Of a DNA stretch of 64,000 nt, positions 26,651 to 36,621 are shown one piece after another (position 1 is the first letter of the stretch; each line of letters opens with the position of its first letter). Both the position numbers and the translations under genes were made by a program. The DNA lies in contig JADKAF010000001.1 of the NCBI GenBank assembly GCA_016719295.1, positions 3,100,001-3,164,000 of the forward strand, given 5' to 3'. Source of the DNA: Planctomycetota bacterium. GTDB lineage: Bacteria; Planctomycetota; UBA1135; JADKAF01. The notes beneath the pieces are model-generated. The model did not search any database, was not told where the DNA came from, and saw nothing but the letters and a program-made list of their open reading frames with translations.

Positions 26651-29182
26651 TCAGCGCGACTCGCGGACCTGCCCCTTCGGCTTCGGGAACTTCAGCGTGA
26701 AGCTCGCCCCGAGCATCTCCTCCGGCGAAGGCCCGGTGATCACGAGCACCGCGTCGCCGAAGCTCGGCATCGCGATCGAGCGCAGCTTCACCTCGCCGCG
26801 GCCGGCGAAGATCTGGATCGCTTCGGCGGAGCCCGGGATCGGCTGGCGCGCGCCGTCCAGCAGCTCGACGCTCTGGATCGGGACACCGGCGGAGAAGTAG
26901 GCGCTGCCGCTGAGCAAGGCACCCGCTTCGACTTGCAGGCCGAGCTCGACCGAGCGACCGCTGCCGGCGCCTGCGGTCGGTGCCGGGCGCTTCAACGCGG
27001 CCGGGATCTTGCGCGCGCTGCGGAGCTCATAGGCGCCGCCCACGCCGCCGGTCGACTGCAAGCGCAGGTACCACGTGCCGCTCTGGCCCGCAGGGATCTC
27101 GAAGCGCTTCATTCGCAGGCGCGAGCCGTTGCCCGCGCGCGTCAGGAGCGCGTCGACGTCGACCGCGCGGAAGCTCGGGTCGAACACCGCGAGTCGCGCA
27201 TCGTAGAGGCCGCCCGTGCGCGCGGCGCGCACGTCGAGGTCCAGCAGCGAGCCCTCGAGGAGCGCGAAGCCGAACCAGTCCGACTCGCTGGCCACCGAGC
27301 CGAGGAAGCTCTGACCCGCGAGCAGCGGCTGCGCCGCGACGAACTGGAACGAGTTCGCGAGCGAGCTCGAGCCGTTCAGGTTGCGGAGGCCCAAGCTCAC
27401 CACCGCGCTCGTGGGGAGCGCCGGCACCTCCACCCAAGCGCGCGTCGAGGAAGGCACGCTCAGCACGCGCGCCGCGATCCCAGCGAAGCTGACGACGAGG
27501 TCGCGCTCCGTGGTGAAGCCCTCGCCCTGCAGCTCGACCTGCGAGCCTTCGATGCCGACGCTCGGCGCGCTCACCGCGAAGAGGCGCACCGAGTGATCCT
27601 CGACGAGGAGGTCGTAGCCGCCGGCGACCGTGTGCACACCTTGGAACTGCGCATCGCCGATGCCGGTGACGCCGAGGTAGTAGGTCGCGGTGGTCGCGCT
27701 GGCGATCAGCAGCTCGGGCAGCCCACCGCCGCCCGCGCCGTCGGAGCGGCGCACGGCTCGGCCCTGCGTGTCGAAGAGGCCGAGCGCGATCTCGGGCTGC
27801 GGCCCGCGGATCTCGTTCGCGGAGATACGCCAGAGGGAGCCGGCCGGCAGCTCGAGGCGGAACCAGTCCACGTCGCCCGCGACCATCACGAGGTCGCTGA
27901 TCGCGCCGGGCGCCGCGAGCGGTGCGGCCTGCACGACCTCGTCGTTCGGCTCGTACGCGTCGCGCGCGATGCGCAGATCGTAGGGCCCGATCTCGTTGTG
28001 ATTGCCGAGGAAGTCGTCGTCGCTGCGCCCGGTGATGCCGGCGTGGAGATCGCCGTCCGCTCCCGCGCGGAACACGAGCTCGGAGAAGGGATCGCTCGGC
28101 GAGACCACGCTCGCCGTCGCCACGCGGATCCCGTTGCTCGCGCGGAAGAGGCCGACGCGAGTGCCGACGCGCTGCACGCCCGGTTCGGAGGTGCGGATGC
28201 GGAACTGATCCCCGCGGCGCGCCGCGAAGCGGAACCAATCCACGTCGCCGACCGCGCCGGGCTCGAACTCGGGCGAGCCGAAGAACGGCAGCTCGGTGAG
28301 CACCGTCGCGGACGCGCGCGTCGAGTTCGGCTCGAAGCGATCGGCTGCGCGCTCGACGCAGCTGATCTCGTACGGCGCGCTCAGCGTGTGCTGCCCGACG
28401 AAGGCCGTGTCACCGGCGCCGCTCACGGCCAGGTAGGCCGTGCCGCCGGCGACCAGGCCGAACTCGACGCCGGCGAAGCGCGTGACGCTGCCCGAGGAGA
28501 CCGCGAGCTGACCGCCGTTCGCATCGAACGCGGCGATCCAGATCTGCCCGCGCAGCGCGCGCGCCGCCGAGACACGCGCGACATAGGCCGCGCCGGGCGC
28601 CGCCGGGAAGGCGTACCAATCGACATCCGCGGGATCGAGCCGCGCTTCCAATGCGAACGGCAAGGCGGGGCGAAAGAGCGCTTGCGCGCGCGCATCGTTC
28701 GGCTCGTAGGCGTCGGTGGGCACGCGCTGCAGCTCGAGCCCGTACGGGCCGCTCTGCGAGTGCGAGCCGACGCCCACGTCATCGCCTGCACCCGTGGCGA
28801 CGACTTGGTAGATCCCGCCGCGCGGCGCCGTGAAGTAGAGCCTCGGGAAGCTCGAGCCCGCGTCGGCATCGGCGCGCGCGAGCACGACACCGCTCGCATC
28901 GACGATCAGGAGCTGCGGATCGAGCGTGGACTGGCCAGGATCGACGAGACGCGCGGAGATCTGATCTCCGGGAGCGAGAGCGATGGAGAAGCGATCGACG
29001 TCGCCGACGGGTCCGTTCGTCGCGGCGAGGCCGAGATCGCTCAGGAAGATGGGCGCCGAGACGGTGACCGCCTGGGCTGCGATATCGTTGGGCTCCAGCG
29101 CGTCACCCTGTGCAAAAGTAGGTGTCGCGGAGCAGAAAACCAACGCCGCGCCGAGCGCGCGGCGCGTGTGCGTGGTACGCAT
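26651..29182 (-). CDS. Secreted PPC-repeat protein with TIG-like domain
   Basis: The protein has 843 residues. The signal peptide ends PTFA before QGD (Gln mature terminus). Four pre-peptidase C-terminal-type (PPC) domains start with EPND-like motifs (DALEPND, DAYEPND, DRFEPNS, DAYEPND) near residues 28, 157, 285 and 410, each with a GDVDWFRF-type strand. A TIG/IPT-like Ig domain follows at ~530-610 (SAPSVGIEGSQVELQGEGF), then a final PPC-like domain (~620-740). No protease domain is attached. It is probably an extracellular binding or surface protein. GGGAGG lies 11 nt before ATG. It is divergent from the GT-C-like gene at 29347. Confidence 0.88.
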   Translation of the reverse strand: MRTTHTRRALGAALVFCSATPTFAQGDALEPNDIAAQAVTVSAPIFLSDLGLAATNGPVGDVDRFSIALAPGDQISARLVDPGQSTLDPQLLIVDASGVVLARADADAGSSFPRLYFTAPRGGIYQVVATGAGDDVGVGSHSQSGPYGLELQRVPTDAYEPNDARAQALFRPALPFALEARLDPADVDWYAFPAAPGAAYVARVSAARALRGQIWIAAFDANGGQLAVSSGSVTRFAGVEFGLVAGGTAYLAVSGAGDTAFVGQHTLSAPYEISCVERAADRFEPNSTRASATVLTELPFFGSPEFEPGAVGDVDWFRFAARRGDQFRIRTSEPGVQRVGTRVGLFRASNGIRVATASVVSPSDPFSELVFRAGADGDLHAGITGRSDDDFLGNHNEIGPYDLRIARDAYEPNDEVVQAAPLAAPGAISDLVMVAGDVDWFRLELPAGSLWRISANEIRGPQPEIALGLFDTQGRAVRRSDGAGGGGLPELLIASATTATYYLGVTGIGDAQFQGVHTVAGGYDLLVEDHSVRLFAVSAPSVGIEGSQVELQGEGFTTERDLVVSFAGIAARVLSVPSSTRAWVEVPALPTSAVVSLGLRNLNGSSSLANSFQFVAAQPLLAGQSFLGSVASESDWFGFALLEGSLLDLDVRAARTGGLYDARLAVFDPSFRAVDVDALLTRAGNGSRLRMKRFEIPAGQSGTWYLRLQSTGGVGGAYELRSARKIPAALKRPAPTAGAGSGRSVELGLQVEAGALLSGSAYFSAGVPIQSVELLDGARQPIPGSAEAIQIFAGRGEVKLRSIAMPSFGDAVLVITGPSPEEMLGASFTLKFPKPKGQVRESR

Positions 29183-29346
29183 CGAAGGGAACGCCTCCCG
29201 TCCCGAAATCTCCCGCCGCTCGCGTGCGAACTCAGCGCACGCCGATCCGTGGGAAGATCCACTGCCTGTGGACCCACCCGCCCTTCGCGGCCCATGGTAG
29301 TGGGCACGCCCCCCTTCCGCAGCAAGAAACCTCTGGCCGAGGCCCC

Positions 29347-31005
29347 ATGAGCAGCCCGAATCCGGGCGAAGCCGCGCGCGTGCGATGGATCGCGCTCGCC
29401 TCTGCGCTCGTGTTCCTCGGCGCGTGGCTCGCGTACGCCTTCTCGCTCGACCCGCGCGCCGACGCGACGATCGCCGGCAACGACGCGGTGCCTTACGCGC
29501 TCGCGCTGGAGGACGAGGATCCCGCGCGCATCCTCGATCCGCACCACCCGCTCTTCCATGTCCTGTCGTGGGGTGTGGCGCGCGTCCTGCGCGCCGCGGA
29601 GCCCGAGCTCGAGCTGCCCGGGACCTGGGCGCTGAAGCTCGTCAGCGCCGCCGGCGGAGCGCTGGCCTTGGCGCTGCTCTTCCGCGCGCTGGCGCGCGGC
29701 TCTTCCTTCCTGGTCGCCGCGCTGCTGGTCGCCGCCGCGGGCTCGACCGCGGCGCTCCGCCTCTACGCCTCCGTGGGCGAGACCTACTGGCCGGCGCTCG
29801 CCGCGCAGCTCGCCGTGCTCCTCCATTGCATCGAGGCCGAGCGTTCGCGGAAGGCCCTCGAGATCCGGCCCCTGGTGGGCTGGACCGTCCTCGCCTTGCT
29901 GCTCCGCCAGGACGCGCTGCTCGTCGTGCCTTGCGCCGCGGCCCTGATCGTCTGGGATCGCTCGCGCGGAGCGCTCGCAGGGCGGCTGCGCGCGGCGGCG
30001 GACTACCTCGCTCTGAGCGGCGCCCTCACGATCGCGGGCTACGGCGCTTGCTATGGCGTCTATGCGCTGCAAGCAGCGGCCCCGGTCGGCCCGTTCGACT
30101 GGCTCACCAAGCTGGCCCAAACCGGCAAGTGGGGCGGCTTCGGCGGGCTGGAGCCCCTCTGGAGCACGCACGCGACGCACCCCTCCGCGCTGCGCCTCTC
30201 CCTCGACCTCAGCTTGGCGAGCTGGGACTACGGCGCGCTGCCGTGGCTGCGCGGCACCACCCTAGGCCCCACCAGCGCCGGCGCACTCCATATCGGCGCG
30301 CTCGCCTGCGGCTTGCTCGTGGTCGTCGCCCCGGCCTTCCTGCGCCCGAGCCGTGCGGCGCTCGCGATCACGGCGCTCTTCTTTCTCCCGCGTCTCGCGT
30401 TCTACGCTTGGTGGCAGCCGGGGAACACCGAGTACCACAGCGGCCACTGGATCGCGTATCTCGCGCTCGCCGCGATCGGCCTCGCGCGCTGGCACGCCGC
30501 CCGCGCGCGCCCAGTGCGCGTCCTCGCCCCGCTCTCGCTGGCCGTGGTCCTCGCCCTCACCGCGCCATCGAATCAGCGAGCCCTGATCGCCCCCCTCAGC
30601 GAGCCGACCCTCTATCGGCGCTCGCTGCAAGTCGGCCTCTGGTACGCCGAGGGGCGGCGCATCGTCTCGGTCGATCCGCTGATGAGCTATGCGCTGGAGC
30701 GCTTCGGCCCGATCCCGCACCTCGAGCTGCATCCACCGCCCGTAGCGCCGAGCGAGCTCGACGGCTGGGCGCGCGAAGAGGTGCAGCGCATGGGCGAAGG
30801 GGTCGCGGACGGCTTCGCTTTCGTCCGCGACACCAGTCTCTCGCGCGCGTTCGGCACGCCGCCCTGGTCGATCGACCACTTGATCGCCTTCACCGGCGCC
30901 GTGCTCGCTTCGCCTCACGCGCGCGAGCTCGGGGCGCCGATCTTCGTGCCAGAGGAGAGCGCGCCCGAGGAGGCCTGGGCGCTGCGGATCGAGCCGCGCC
31001 GCTGA
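29347..31005 (+). CDS. Polytopic membrane protein, GT-C glycosyltransferase-like
   Basis: The protein has 552 residues from ATG 29347. About ten hydrophobic helices are seen, with the first extracytoplasmic loop carrying acidic residues (SLDPRADATIAGNDAVPYAL, then EDEDPARILDPHHPLFH). This layout fits GT-C glycosyltransferases that use polyprenyl-phosphate sugars, although the classical DE or ED motif is not clean. The C-terminal ~150 residues form a soluble domain. It is followed after 58 bp by a GT39-like gene and probably belongs to the same glycosylation unit. Confidence 0.75.
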   Translation: MSSPNPGEAARVRWIALASALVFLGAWLAYAFSLDPRADATIAGNDAVPYALALEDEDPARILDPHHPLFHVLSWGVARVLRAAEPELELPGTWALKLVSAAGGALALALLFRALARGSSFLVAALLVAAAGSTAALRLYASVGETYWPALAAQLAVLLHCIEAERSRKALEIRPLVGWTVLALLLRQDALLVVPCAAALIVWDRSRGALAGRLRAAADYLALSGALTIAGYGACYGVYALQAAAPVGPFDWLTKLAQTGKWGGFGGLEPLWSTHATHPSALRLSLDLSLASWDYGALPWLRGTTLGPTSAGALHIGALACGLLVVVAPAFLRPSRAALAITALFFLPRLAFYAWWQPGNTEYHSGHWIAYLALAAIGLARWHAARARPVRVLAPLSLAVVLALTAPSNQRALIAPLSEPTLYRRSLQVGLWYAEGRRIVSVDPLMSYALERFGPIPHLELHPPPVAPSELDGWAREEVQRMGEGVADGFAFVRDTSLSRAFGTPPWSIDHLIAFTGAVLASPHARELGAPIFVPEESAPEEAWALRIEPRR

Positions 31006-31063
31006 AGCGTCCGGCGACGAACAGGAGCTAGCGAGGCCGCGCAGCCTCCTCTAGAAGATCCCC

Positions 31064-33124
31064 GTGCCCTTCGCGCTCCGCACTCTCCTGCTCTTCGTGC
31101 TGCTCGGCCTCGCCGCGTTCCTGCGCGCGCGCGACCTCAGCGCGCCCTTCGACCGCGAGTTCGAAGGCTTCCAAGGCGGGTCGTGGGCTATCGCGGCGCG
31201 CCATCGCCTCGAGCACGGCGCCGAGCGCGTCGGCTACTTCCCGGTGCTGAACCCGAACCTGCCCCCGGAGTTCCAGCCCGAGCAGCTCTTCAGCTACACG
31301 AACCACCCGCTGACGACGCACACGATCGACGTGTTCGTCGCGCACACCTTCGGCCTGAAGGAATGGGCGCTGCGCTTGCCGTATCTGCTCGGCAGCCTCG
31401 CGATCGTGGCGCTGGTCTACGGCCTCGGCTTGCGCGTGCTGGGACCTCTCGGCGCGCTGCTCGCCGCGACGCTCGCGGCGACCTCGCCGGGCCTCGCGTT
31501 CTACGGCGCGCTCGTGAACTACGAGGACCTCTGCATCCCGGCGATGCTGCTCACCGTGTGGGCGCACCTGCGCTGGAGCGAGAAAGGCCGCGTCCTCGAC
31601 GCGCTGCTCTTCAGCGCGATGCTCTTCGTCGCCGTGTCGATCGACTGGCCCGCGGCGTTCCTCGCGCCGGCGTTCGCGTTGGAGCGCTTCTTGCCGCGCG
31701 GCCGGCTGAGCGTGCTGAAGCGCCTCCGCTCGTCGTTCTTCACCGGCCTCGCGAGCGCGGTCGCGATCCTCGCGGCCGTGGCGCTGCATCTCTTCCTCGT
31801 CCGTCTCAGCTACGAGAAGCTCGGCATCACCCCGCCGTCGCAAGCGGGGCTCGGCGGTGCGTGGGAGCGCCTGCAGCTCCTCGCCGAGCCCTTCGTGAAC
31901 GGCGCCTTCGGCGCATGGCTCGCGGCGCAGGCCGGCCACCTGCGCGCCCTCGTGCGCATCGACCTCGCGCTGCTCTCGATCGTCGGTGTGCTGCTCTGCG
32001 CGATGCCGGAGCGGCGCTGCGAGCGCGCGCGCGTGGTGATCCTCCCCGGAGTCCTCGCCGGCGGGATGTACCTGCTCGCGTTCGCGAAGCACGCGCTCGA
32101 TCAGCCGCTCTTCTGGATGTACCTGCTCCCGTTCCTCTGCTTGGCGAGCGGGTTCGCGCTCACGCGCGCGTGCGCGCTCGTGGCGCCGCGCGCGTTCTCG
32201 CGCCGCGCCGCGGGGCTCGCGCTCGCGCTGCCGGCAGCGACGCTCGGCGTGCTGCAGTGGAAAGATCTGCACGAGCGCTTCCGCGTCGGCGTGCGCACGG
32301 AGGAGATCGGGCGCGCGCTGCGCGAGGCGACCCCGCCGCTCACCAACCTCTACGTCCCGACGAGCGCCGGTTGGAACATGGCCTACGCGTACTACGCGCA
32401 GCGCCTCTTCACCTCGATCGCGAGCCGCGACGCAGCGCTCCTCGCGCCAGTCGAGGCGCTGCGCGATCTCGAGCTCGATCCGGACGCGCGGCAGCGCGCG
32501 GGAGAGCACGTGCTCTTCCTCTACGGCAAGGGCTTGAGCGTCGCGCGCAGCGCGCTCGTGCTCGACGATCGCGCGGGGCCGGAGCTCGCGCGCGAGCAGG
32601 CGCTGCTCGAGCGCGCGTTGCGGCGTTGGGCTGCGGTCGAGGAGCAGCGCCTCGAGCACGGCCTGCGCTTGCTCTGGGCTCCGCCGCAGGACTATTGGGG
32701 CGAGGGGGTGCGACGCAACGCCTTGCACGCCGCCGGAGCGGAGCGCGAAGCCGCGCTCGCCGAGCTCGCGGCGCTGCGCGCGGCGGCGCCCGGCGCCAAG
32801 GTCCTCTACACGGCGTCGAAGCCCGAGCTCTGCGGCGATCACGGCCCGCTGCTCGCGGGCGGTGCGGCCTTCTTCTTCCTCGACCCGGATCCGACGATCG
32901 CGCCGCAGTGGATCTCGCCGGAGGCGGGCACGGCGCACGCGCGCCAGATCGAAGCGCTCGGCGGAGGCCCGCGCGCCGTCGTGCTGCGCGCCGAGGATGC
33001 CTCGTTCGCCGAAGCGCTCCGGGCGGCCCTGCCGAGCCTGGCGCCCTTCGCCGCCTCACGCGGGCGCCTCGTGTCGGCGCTGCCCGCTTCGGTCGCGGAG
33101 CCCGTCGGGAGCGGCGCCCGATAA
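31064..33124 (+). CDS. GT39-like membrane glycosyltransferase
   Basis: The protein has 686 residues from a GTG start. After the first transmembrane helix, the loop motif DREFEGFQGG holds the acidic pair typical of GT39/PMT_2 (ArnT-like) enzymes. About nine to ten helices follow up to residue ~400, then a long periplasmic C-terminal domain. Such enzymes transfer sugars from polyprenyl-phosphate donors to proteins or lipids on the periplasmic face. A TAGAAG hexamer lies exactly 6 nt before the GTG and no SD is seen, so a leaderless transcript is possible. Confidence 0.82.
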   Translation: MPFALRTLLLFVLLGLAAFLRARDLSAPFDREFEGFQGGSWAIAARHRLEHGAERVGYFPVLNPNLPPEFQPEQLFSYTNHPLTTHTIDVFVAHTFGLKEWALRLPYLLGSLAIVALVYGLGLRVLGPLGALLAATLAATSPGLAFYGALVNYEDLCIPAMLLTVWAHLRWSEKGRVLDALLFSAMLFVAVSIDWPAAFLAPAFALERFLPRGRLSVLKRLRSSFFTGLASAVAILAAVALHLFLVRLSYEKLGITPPSQAGLGGAWERLQLLAEPFVNGAFGAWLAAQAGHLRALVRIDLALLSIVGVLLCAMPERRCERARVVILPGVLAGGMYLLAFAKHALDQPLFWMYLLPFLCLASGFALTRACALVAPRAFSRRAAGLALALPAATLGVLQWKDLHERFRVGVRTEEIGRALREATPPLTNLYVPTSAGWNMAYAYYAQRLFTSIASRDAALLAPVEALRDLELDPDARQRAGEHVLFLYGKGLSVARSALVLDDRAGPELAREQALLERALRRWAAVEEQRLEHGLRLLWAPPQDYWGEGVRRNALHAAGAEREAALAELAALRAAAPGAKVLYTASKPELCGDHGPLLAGGAAFFFLDPDPTIAPQWISPEAGTAHARQIEALGGGPRAVVLRAEDASFAEALRAALPSLAPFAASRGRLVSALPASVAEPVGSGAR

Positions 33125-33390
33125 AACGTCGGCGAGGACCGAGCGAGCAGTCTTCGCGTGGAAGAAACTTCGGTTGGTCGCCCCTAGGGCCGAAAGTAGA
33201 CTCTTCAGAGCCAGGGGAGGCGGGCGTAAGAGCACTCGAGCCCGCCATCCGAGCCCCGCCTGGGCCATCGTCGACGCCGGCGCTACGAAGCCGGTCCCGG
33301 CGCGCCCATCCCACCGCAGCCCCCACCCCACGCGCACCCCGAGGCGCTCGGCGCTCCTCGCAAGACGGGAGACGCTCCAGCGTTACGGCC

Positions 33391-34956
33391 TTGAAGATTC
33401 AGCTCATCCACCCGCCGGTCTACCTGAACGTCCACGCCATGACGGCGCTGCGACCTTCGATGCCGCTCGGCCTCGCGTACATCGCCGCGATCATGGAGCG
33501 CGCCGGGCACCAGGTCTCGGTCGTCGACGCCGTGGCCCTGGCGCCGGAGAGAGTGGTCCCGGACGGCAAGGTGCATCGCCTCGGGCTCGATCCCGAGGAC
33601 ATCGTGAAGCGCATCGACGCCGACACGGATCTCATCGGGATCACGAACATGTGGTCCTTCTCGTGGCCGCTGGTGCGGAAGATCTTGCACCTGCTGAAGG
33701 AGGCGCACCCCACGAAGCCCATCCTCGCCGGCGGCGAGCACTTCACCGGGCTGCCCGAGCTCTCGTTCCAGCAGTCGCCCGTCGACTACATCGTGATGGG
33801 CGAGGGCGAGGAGACCTGCGAGGAGTTCCTCGAGGCCTTCGAGCACGGCCAGACGAAGGACGGCAAGTCGCTGGAGGAGATCCCCGGCCTCGCGTTCCGT
33901 CGCGGCGATGAGATCGTGAAGAACCCGCGCCGCGAGCGCATCAAGTCGGTAGACAGCCTGCCCTGGCCGGCGTGGCACCTGATCGACATCGACATCTACG
34001 ACGAGAAGAGCCTGGTCACCGGGCTCCACAAGGGGAAGACCCTCCCGATCCTCGCGACGCGCGGCTGCCCCTACCAGTGCAGCTACTGCTCCTCGCCGAC
34101 GATGTGGACCACGCGCTGGTATCCGCGGAACCCCATCGACGTCGTCGATGAGATCGCGCACTACAAGCAGACCTACGGCGCGACCAACTTCCCGTTCCAG
34201 GACCTCACCGCGATCATCAAGAAGGACTGGATCGTCCAGTTCTGCAACGAGATCATCGACCGCAAGCTCGACATCGTCTGGCAGTTCCCCTCGGGCACGC
34301 GCTGCGAGGTGATCGACGACGAGGTCGCGGAGCTCCTCTACCGCTCCGGCGGCCGGCACCTGGCCTTCGCCCCCGAGTCGGGCTCCGAGGTCACGCGCGA
34401 GCTCATCAAGAAGCGCATGAAGACGGAGTCGCTGCTGAACGCGGTCGAAGCCTCCGTGCGCCACAAGCTGAACGTCACGGCCTTCTTCGTCATCGGCTTC
34501 CCGCACGACAAGAAGGAGCACATCCGCGACACCGTGCGCCTGGCCCGCAAGCTCGCGGTGAAGGGCATCGACGACATCGCGATCGGCTTCTACTTCCCGA
34601 TCCCGAACACCCAGATCTGGCGCGAGCTCGTCGCCCGCGGCGACTTCGAGGTGAACGACGACTCGCTGATGACGCCGATCTTCGCCAACGACGAGAAGCT
34701 GCTACCCGACAACAACTACTGCGATCACCTGACGCACAAGCAGCTCACCTGGCTCAAGTACAAGATCCTGCTCAACTTCTATCCGGTGAGCTTCCTCACC
34801 CACCCGCTGCGCATCTTCAAGATCTTCTTCAACGTCGTGCGCGGGAAAGAGACGCGGAAGCTCGAGACCTTCCTGGTCGAGCTGAAGAGGAAGTCCGGGA
34901 TCTGGATCCGGACGAAGCTGCGGTTGGGGCGGCCGGCGGCGAAGCCGGCGGGGTAG
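33391..34956 (+). CDS. B12-binding domain radical SAM protein
   Basis: The protein has 521 residues if started at TTG 33391 (LKIQLIHPPVYLNV); the start is uncertain because no strong SD lies close by. The N-terminal B12-binding fold (to ~residue 150, with VDYIVMGEGEETCEEF) is followed by the 4Fe-4S motif RGCPYQCSYCSSP near residue 225 and the core landmarks LAFAPESGSEVT and FFVIGFPHD. The C-terminus is basic and helical and may lie at the membrane. It is a second cobalamin-dependent radical SAM enzyme, distinct in sequence from that at 4232-5707. The 266 bp upstream contain no gene. Confidence 0.87.
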   Translation: MKIQLIHPPVYLNVHAMTALRPSMPLGLAYIAAIMERAGHQVSVVDAVALAPERVVPDGKVHRLGLDPEDIVKRIDADTDLIGITNMWSFSWPLVRKILHLLKEAHPTKPILAGGEHFTGLPELSFQQSPVDYIVMGEGEETCEEFLEAFEHGQTKDGKSLEEIPGLAFRRGDEIVKNPRRERIKSVDSLPWPAWHLIDIDIYDEKSLVTGLHKGKTLPILATRGCPYQCSYCSSPTMWTTRWYPRNPIDVVDEIAHYKQTYGATNFPFQDLTAIIKKDWIVQFCNEIIDRKLDIVWQFPSGTRCEVIDDEVAELLYRSGGRHLAFAPESGSEVTRELIKKRMKTESLLNAVEASVRHKLNVTAFFVIGFPHDKKEHIRDTVRLARKLAVKGIDDIAIGFYFPIPNTQIWRELVARGDFEVNDDSLMTPIFANDEKLLPDNNYCDHLTHKQLTWLKYKILLNFYPVSFLTHPLRIFKIFFNVVRGKETRKLETFLVELKRKSGIWIRTKLRLGRPAAKPAG

Positions 34957-35228
34957 AGCCGTCCTCCACGGGTCTCGTGGCGTTCCGCAACGCCGAGCGG
35001 AACCGCGGCGCCTGCTCCCGAAGTGGTCGCGCGCGATGGAAGTGCAGGCGGCGTCGCGGGAGCGCCACCCCGACGGCGAGCTCAGCCCCTGGGATGCGTG
35101 GCAGCGCTGGCGGATGGAGCCCCGCTCCGTGCGCGCCTGGCGCGCGGCGCGGCGCGAGAGCCTCGACCGACGCGCGCACTTCGGCTCCGGACTACCCGCC
35201 GGTCTCGCGAGGAGGTAGAGGAGTAGCC

Positions 35229-36605
35229 ATGCGTCCTCACCGTCTCCACCTGGCACTCCTCCTCGCCCTCTCCTCACCCGCCGCCCTCGCCCAGACCCCC
35301 GCGGCGAAAGGCACGCCGCAGCTCGACCCCGCCGCCGTGGAAGCCGTGCGCACGACGCTCGACTTCCTCGCTTCGGACGAGCTCGCCGGTCGCGACACGC
35401 CGAGCCCGGGGCTCGAGCGCGCGGTGCAGTACGCGGTCGAGCGTTGGAAGAAGGCGGGGCTCTCCCCCGCGAGCGAGCGGGGCTTCGTGCTGCGCTACGA
35501 GATGGCGGGGTGGCGCGTCGCGAACGCGGAGCTCCGCGCGACGCTGAAGCTCGAGGACGGGCGGACCGTCGAGCTCGCGGGCGAGAAGGACCTGCGGCTC
35601 TTCAAGATGGGTCAGGCGATCGAGACCAGCGACGAGCCGGTGTTCCTGCGCTCCTGGGTCGACGAGCAGCGCGATACACCCGAAGGTCCGGAGGCGAAGA
35701 GCTGGGCGAAGCTGCTCGAGCTCGACGGGGACGCGGCGCTCTGGAAGGCGCTCGCGGGCGATCGCGAGATCCTCGCCGGACGGCGGCGGCCGGAGCCGCC
35801 GAAGGGGATGCCGATGATCGCGGTGCGCGCGGGTGCGCTGCCGCAGGGCAAGTTCACGGCCAGTGTCAGCGCGCCGGCGCCGAGCGAGGTGAAGCTGGAG
35901 CTTCCGAACGTCGTGGCGCTCGTCCGTGGCAGCGAGAAGCCCGAGGAGATCGTGCTCGTCAGCGCGCACATCGATCACGTGGGCATCGGCTTGCCCCAGC
36001 GCGGCGGCAAGGACGCGATCATGAACGGCGCCGACGACGACGCGACGGGCAGCACCGCGGTGATCCTGCTCGCGGAGCGCTTCGCGGCGCGGAAGACGAA
36101 GCCGAAGCGCACGCTCGCGTTCGCGCTCTTCAGCGCGGAGGAGAAGGGCCTCCTCGGCTCGACGGCGCTCGCCGCGAACCCGCCGTTCCCGCTGGAGCGG
36201 ATCGCCGTGAACCTGAACCTCGAGATGTTGGGGCGCCCCGAGCCGGGCAAGCGCTTCTACGTCTGGTTCACCGGCGTCTCGCAGAGCGACTTCGCCGCGC
36301 GCGCGACGCCGCCCTTCCGCGCAGCGGGGCTCGAGGTCATCGAGTTCGCGATGGGCGAGCAGCTCTTCTTCGCGAGCGACAACGCGTCCTTCGCGCGGAA
36401 GGGCGTGGTCGCGCACTCGATCAGCGCGGGCTCGCTCCACGACGACTACCACCAGCCGAGCGACGAGCCGAAGCGCATCGACGTCGAGCACATGGCCGCG
36501 GCCATCGCGGGCATCGAGCGCGCGATCGACGCCTTCGACGCGGCCGAGGATCGCCCGAGCTACACCGAGGCCGCGAAGAAGCGGCTCACGGGCGGCGGGC
36601 GCTGA
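35229..36605 (+). CDS. Exported M28-family zinc peptidase
   Basis: The protein has 458 residues. The signal peptide ends PAALA before QTP. Zinc-ligand motifs of M28 aminopeptidases are in order: H247-x-D249 in SAHIDHVG, the bridging Asp in NGADDDATGS, catalytic Glu in FSAEEKG, a further acidic ligand in LNLEMLG, and the final His in DDYHQPSDE. The N-terminal ~200 residues include a region (FLASDELAGRDTPS) seen in related M28 proteins. GAGGAG with 5-nt spacing precedes ATG. The isomerase-like gene starts 16 bp after the stop, so the two are probably co-transcribed. Confidence 0.92.
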   Translation: MRPHRLHLALLLALSSPAALAQTPAAKGTPQLDPAAVEAVRTTLDFLASDELAGRDTPSPGLERAVQYAVERWKKAGLSPASERGFVLRYEMAGWRVANAELRATLKLEDGRTVELAGEKDLRLFKMGQAIETSDEPVFLRSWVDEQRDTPEGPEAKSWAKLLELDGDAALWKALAGDREILAGRRRPEPPKGMPMIAVRAGALPQGKFTASVSAPAPSEVKLELPNVVALVRGSEKPEEIVLVSAHIDHVGIGLPQRGGKDAIMNGADDDATGSTAVILLAERFAARKTKPKRTLAFALFSAEEKGLLGSTALAANPPFPLERIAVNLNLEMLGRPEPGKRFYVWFTGVSQSDFAARATPPFRAAGLEVIEFAMGEQLFFASDNASFARKGVVAHSISAGSLHDDYHQPSDEPKRIDVEHMAAAIAGIERAIDAFDAAEDRPSYTEAAKKRLTGGGR

Positions 36606-36621
36606 GACACCGGAGAACCCC

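Noticed and set aside
31183..33390. N-terminal extension of the radical SAM protein upstream of 33391
   Set aside because: The frame is open for 736 more codons but runs inside the GT39-like gene in another frame and is Arg/Ala-rich. The B12-binding fold begins at the TTG at 33391.
35036..35218. Small 60-codon frame before the M28 peptidase
   Set aside because: No SD at a fitting distance and no recognisable fold. I treat 34957-35228 as non-coding, with a weak 7-bp hairpin at 34982-35003.
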